Source of the DNA: Enterovibrio gelatinilyticus
GTDB lineage: Bacteria > Pseudomonadota > Gammaproteobacteria > Enterobacterales > Vibrionaceae
Assembly (NCBI RefSeq): GCF_028683095.1
Contig: NZ_JAJUBC010000013.1
Location: 1 to 64,000, forward strand
DNA length: 64,000 bases
Direction: 5' to 3'
Part shown: in pieces, positions 63,461-64,000 of the stretch
Numbering within the stretch: position 1 is the stretch's first letter
How the letters are laid out: each line of letters opens with the position of its first letter
Translations under genes and position numbers: made by a program
The notes under the pieces: model-generated
Told to the model about the DNA's origin: nothing
Databases searched by the model: none
Seen by the model: only the letters and a program-made list of their open reading frames with translations

Positions 63461-64000
63461 ATGCAAAAATGGTTGCCTCGACTGTTGGTTGCCCCATCCT
63501 TTATCAGCTTGCTGCTTTGGATGATCGTCCCGCTCTCTATGACGATATATTTCTCAACCATCAGATATAACCTACTTTACCCCGGAGAGAACGAGTTTGT
63601 CGGTTGGATGAACTTCGATTTCTTCTATACAGATGATGCATTCTGGCCAGCACTGTTCAATACCTTGACGTTAGTGGGCATGGTATTGGTGGTCACCGTA
63701 CTCGGTGCGCTGCTGATTGCTATCGCACTCGACAAGCCCTTTTTTGGCCGTGGAATAGCACGCGTTTTACTGATCTCACCTTTTTTCATCATGCCAACAG
63801 TAAATGCGCTGATATGGAAAAACATGATGATGCACCCAGTTTACGGTGTACTGGCATCGCTTTGGGAAAGCGTCGGACTAGAGCCGATCGACTGGCTTAC
63901 CCAGTTTCCGCTGGGATCAATCATCGCCATGATAAGTTGGCAATGGATGCCCTTCGCTCTCTTGATATTTATCACATCGTTGCAATCCATGGATCACGAG
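63461..64000 (+). CDS. ABC transporter sugar/polyol permease, partial
   Basis: The gene starts at ATG 63461, in frame to the window edge (180 residues seen), and is cut there. Residues seen are MQKWLPRLLVAPSFISLLLW, with membrane helices at about 8-28 (SFISLLLWMIVPLSMTI), 66-90 (LTLVGMVLVVTVLGALLIAIAL) and further. It has the MalF/SmoF-like IVPLSMTIYFSTIRYN stretch. The typical EAA loop must lie beyond the window. It pairs with the binding protein upstream. Confidence 0.85.
   Translation, partial: MQKWLPRLLVAPSFISLLLWMIVPLSMTIYFSTIRYNLLYPGENEFVGWMNFDFFYTDDAFWPALFNTLTLVGMVLVVTVLGALLIAIALDKPFFGRGIARVLLISPFFIMPTVNALIWKNMMMHPVYGVLASLWESVGLEPIDWLTQFPLGSIIAMISWQWMPFALLIFITSLQSMDHE

Overview
The window looks like a chromosome segment of a marine Vibrionaceae bacterium (Vibrio/Grimontia/Enterovibrio type). 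The signs are an integron cassette array with VCR-like attC sites, DUF3332 and DUF2986 genes, a vibriolysin-type M4 protease with a GlyGly-CTERM tail, TRAP transport, an HBM-type chemoreceptor, and small 'ACCCAAGC...GCTTGGGT' hairpin repeats typical of the family. The genus is an inference; no rRNA or tRNA gene is visible.

Bases 1 to about 6,330 are the end of an integron-like cassette array with no integrase in view. Several attC sites separate short cassette genes of unknown function (860, 1289, 3655, 5425) and a RidA-like cassette (5880). A roughly 265-base cassette without a conserved reading frame occurs three times. An IS1111-type (IS110 family) element with a broken transposase splits one attC site exactly in its outer core. 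A second remnant carries a decayed tyrosine recombinase. The right border is at about 6,330-6,368.

Bases 6,368-11,942 hold a PLP-dependent deaminase/desulfhydrase, a patatin-like phospholipase, a ribokinase, an unknown protein and an NhaC antiporter preceded by a possible leader peptide.

Bases 12,109-19,011 are a DMSP catabolism cluster: dddD (two-domain CoA-transferase/lyase with the aspartate at 602), dddR (LysR), a BCCT transporter (dddT) cut down to its first two helices, then dddB and dddC. Together these would convert DMSP to DMS plus 3-hydroxypropionate and on to acetyl-CoA. The usual importer is destroyed, so uptake must come from elsewhere; a betaine-type ABC system at 31,994-35,333 is one candidate. 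Next to it, 19,338-22,996 is a TRAP transporter plus gluconokinase operon with two perfect GntR-like operators, suggesting gluconate uptake.

Bases 23,308-35,333 carry a free-standing NRPS-type adenylation protein, a DUF1127/LysR pair, two small genes that look like stray cassettes, an orphan HlyD-type adaptor, a two-component system with an unusual kinase, and proXWV-like osmolyte transport. Bases 35,467-55,793 mix hydrolases, lipoproteins, a chemoreceptor, two proteins with degenerate GGDEF domains, an SMR pump, PepF, an M48 protease, YbiT and a LytS/LytTR pair. Bases 55,838-64,000 carry cytosine deaminase, a CPT-like kinase, the M4 protease, MscS, and the start of a polyol/sugar ABC operon that runs off the window.
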